Below are positions 62,568-64,000 of a DNA stretch of 64,000 nucleotides, piece by piece. The notes beneath the pieces are model-generated. The model worked only from the letters and a program-made list of their open reading frames with translations, was not told the DNA's origin and searched no databases. The stretch spans positions 124,001-188,000 of the forward strand of contig NZ_RJUK01000003.1 of NCBI RefSeq assembly GCF_003762925.1, read 5' to 3'. Every line of letters begins with the position of its first letter. The first letter of the stretch is position 1. The position numbers and the translations under genes were made by a program. The stretch comes from Marinimicrobium koreense. Lineage in GTDB: Bacteria > Pseudomonadota > Gammaproteobacteria > Pseudomonadales > Cellvibrionaceae.

Positions 62568-63550
62568 ACTAGCGATTTCAACGTGCGCTCAACGTCATCC
62601 GCATCAATCGGCTTATCATCAATCAACTCAATGCGGCTGTCCGGGGTTTCGTCCAGCTCACTGACACTGACCACGTCGTCCTGACCATTGAAACTGAATA
62701 TACCGTCCCCGGTAATCATCACCGCTTTGACCCGCGCAACGCTCAAGCCATTGAGCCAACTGAACAGGCGGTCATAGTCGAATTCCCAGTCCGGGGTGAA
62801 CACCCAGCCCACGCTGAAATGCCCCTGGCCCTGATTGACTCGCCGGGCCATGACTTCGCCGTCCGGTAAAAAGGCCAGGGTTTCCACTGGCGCGGTGGGC
62901 GCCTTCAGAGGGTTGTTCTGGTGAAGGTGCGGGTGGTGTAACGGCCGCTCCGAACGCGGGCATTCCAACCAGGCGGGATCAATGGCGCCCTGGCGCACCC
63001 GCTCGACCAAGGCCTTGGGCGGTGACGCTCCAGCCGCCAGTGCCTCCCATCGCGTCCAATCGGACTGCGCGCACAGATCCTGTTTGTTGGCGATCAGTAC
63101 ATCGGCGATGGCGATCTGATCCTGAAAGTGTTCGTTGTCGGTGTAGCGGCTGTCGGCCAGCTTACGCGGGTCCACCAGCGTCACCGTCGCCCGCACGTCC
63201 AGTACCTGCTGGTAAAAGGGGCCGGTCAGTGTCGACATGATCTGGGCCGGATGTCCCAGGCCAGTGGGTTCTATCAACAGCCGGTCCGGGCGCTCCCGCC
63301 CCAACAGTTGATTGAGCGCCACGGTCATGGGCAGTCCCGCCACGCAGCAGATACAACCGCCGGGCACCTCCCGCACCCGGGCGCCGCCGTCGCGTAGCAG
63401 GGCACCGTCAATGCCGACTTCGCCAAACTCATTGACCAGCACCGCCCAGGTTTCCCCGGCCGGTTTGTGGCGCAACAGGTGCTGAATGGCGGTAGTTTTA
63501 CCCACCCCAAGAAAGCCGGTGATGATATTGGTGGGCACTGCGGTGGTCAT
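62561..63550 (-). CDS. yeiR: COG0523/CobW-family zinc GTPase, YeiR-like
   Basis: A 329-residue metal-handling GTPase, close in arrangement to E. coli YeiR, a zinc-binding GTPase of the G3E family. P-loop GFLGVGKTTAIQHLL, metal-binding motif GGCICC, VLVNEFGEVGIDGALL, and guanine-specificity NKQD are present; a His-rich tract (HHPHLHQNN) sits mid-protein. The C-terminal CobW_C domain is shorter than average. A Zur-like box lies 28-52 bases upstream, so expression should rise under zinc depletion. Confidence 0.92.
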   Translation of the reverse strand: MTTAVPTNIITGFLGVGKTTAIQHLLRHKPAGETWAVLVNEFGEVGIDGALLRDGGARVREVPGGCICCVAGLPMTVALNQLLGRERPDRLLIEPTGLGHPAQIMSTLTGPFYQQVLDVRATVTLVDPRKLADSRYTDNEHFQDQIAIADVLIANKQDLCAQSDWTRWEALAAGASPPKALVERVRQGAIDPAWLECPRSERPLHHPHLHQNNPLKAPTAPVETLAFLPDGEVMARRVNQGQGHFSVGWVFTPDWEFDYDRLFSWLNGLSVARVKAVMITGDGIFSFNGQDDVVSVSELDETPDSRIELIDDKPIDADDVERTLKSLVA

Positions 63551-63577
63551 GGCGTGATCGCGCTCCTGCTTATTCGT

Positions 63578-63602
63578 GAAAATGTTACGTTATAACACTT
63601 TC
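63578..63602. promoter_or_regulatory. Zur-like operator upstream of the YeiR-type GTPase
   Basis: Half-sites GAAAATGTTACG and TATAACACTTTC flank one central T; 9 of 12 positions are symmetric. The arrangement follows the gammaproteobacterial Zur consensus GAAATGTTATA-N-TATAACATTTC. It overlaps a possible TATAAC -10 on the minus strand, which fits repression. Confidence 0.75.
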
Positions 63603-63635
63603 TGGCCGGAGCGCAATCGCCGGTTCGGCCCGCCG

Positions 63636-64000
63636 TCAGTGATAGACCACATCCTCGTAGTCCTGTGCCAGTCGGGCCAGCAGGCGGTTCTGGGTCGGCG
63701 TCGCCACACCCTGCGCTTCCATGGCCTCGATCAACAACTCGACGATGGTATTGAATTCGGTATCGGTGTACTGGTGGCCGGCGTGGACCACCTGCATGGA
63801 ATCACCGGTGTATTCGCAGGGGCCATTGGAAACGCTGCAGATATAGGTTTCCAGCCCGCTTTTGAAGCGATTGATATCCACGTTGTGAAAACGGTCCACC
63901 ACCCGCTCATCGTCGGCGATGCGCACGATCAGGTCGTAAACAATGGCATCCACGCCTTCAGCGCCACCGAGGGCCTGGTAGAGGGTTCGGTCACCGCCGG
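63636..64000 (-). CDS. Group I truncated haemoglobin (N-terminus outside window)
   Basis: The C-terminal 121 codons of a trHb1-type globin. The visible start of the frame reads LYQALGGAEGVD, the conserved N-terminal helix of truncated globins, then a FHNVDINRFKSGLETYICSV segment and YTGDSMQVVHAGHQYTDTEF, in which the first His is the candidate proximal haem ligand. Such proteins bind oxygen or nitric oxide; a role in NO detoxification is common. The frame is open to the right edge, so the start codon lies beyond 64000. Located 34 bases upstream of the Zur-like box but ending before it. Confidence 0.88.
   Translation of the reverse strand, partial: GGDRTLYQALGGAEGVDAIVYDLIVRIADDERVVDRFHNVDINRFKSGLETYICSVSNGPCEYTGDSMQVVHAGHQYTDTEFNTIVELLIEAMEAQGVATPTQNRLLARLAQDYEDVVYH

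Overview
The window reads as the chromosome of a GC-rich, probably marine gammaproteobacterium. The basis is a SutA-type RNA polymerase-binding protein, an E. coli-style long FadE, a YeiR-type zinc GTPase, amtB-glnK with NtrC/sigma-54 style control, and a complete XrtA (exosortase A) exopolysaccharide locus. A Cellvibrionales- or Marinobacter-like genus is my inference; no rRNA or other decisive marker is present.

Layout. 1-8.3 kb: the end of a chemotaxis receptor, a small secreted protein, sutA, a small membrane protein, the amtB-glnK ammonium pair, and the divergent PrsK-PrsR two-component system that belongs to the PEP-CTERM/exosortase world. 8.3-33.8 kb: a large polysaccharide assembly region. 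It holds two FemAB-like acyltransferases, two polysaccharide deacetylases, two ATP-grasp/ligase-type enzymes (one ATP-grasp, one CapK-like), seven non-initiating glycosyltransferases, a Wzx-type flippase, a Wzy/O-ligase-type polymerase, a low-molecular-weight tyrosine phosphatase, a CapA-like phosphoesterase, a DegT-type aminotransferase and four sulfotransferases. About 15.3-26.7 kb is strikingly AT-rich against its flanks and looks like a transferred serotype-type island. 33.8-48.4 kb: the XrtA core. On the minus strand are the initiating sugar transferase, Wza-like export lipoprotein, Wzc-like chain-length protein, a BY-kinase-like ATPase, an outer-membrane protein, a Ser/Asp-rich lipoprotein, the TPR lipoprotein PrsT and an exosortase A fused to an EpsI-type domain. 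On the plus strand are a UDP-sugar dehydrogenase, a UDP-uronate epimerase and the XrtA-type deacetylase. A tRNA-Arg(CCG) follows.

48.8-57.0 kb: two tightly coupled gene blocks of unusual content. The first has FemAB-like and GNAT-like proteins, a small membrane protein and a secreted caspase/C13-like peptidase with an EF-hand loop. The second has a methyltransferase, a PrpF-type isomerase, a FemAB-like protein and an ATP-grasp ligase. I regard this as the best candidate for an undescribed cell-surface modification module. 57.2-64 kb returns to housekeeping: fadE, a His-rich ABC transporter with a DUF3299 protein and a YeiR-type GTPase behind a Zur-like box (zinc homeostasis), and a truncated haemoglobin cut by the window edge.

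Working model: nitrogen status (NtrC) and an unknown signal (PrsK-PrsR, RpoN) control a sulfated, acylated, partly deacetylated uronic-acid-containing exopolysaccharide. XrtA would anchor PEP-CTERM proteins encoded elsewhere, since none of the proteins here carries that C-terminal signal. REP-like palindromes built on a shared GGCGGAT/ATCCGCC core punctuate the gene-cluster boundaries.
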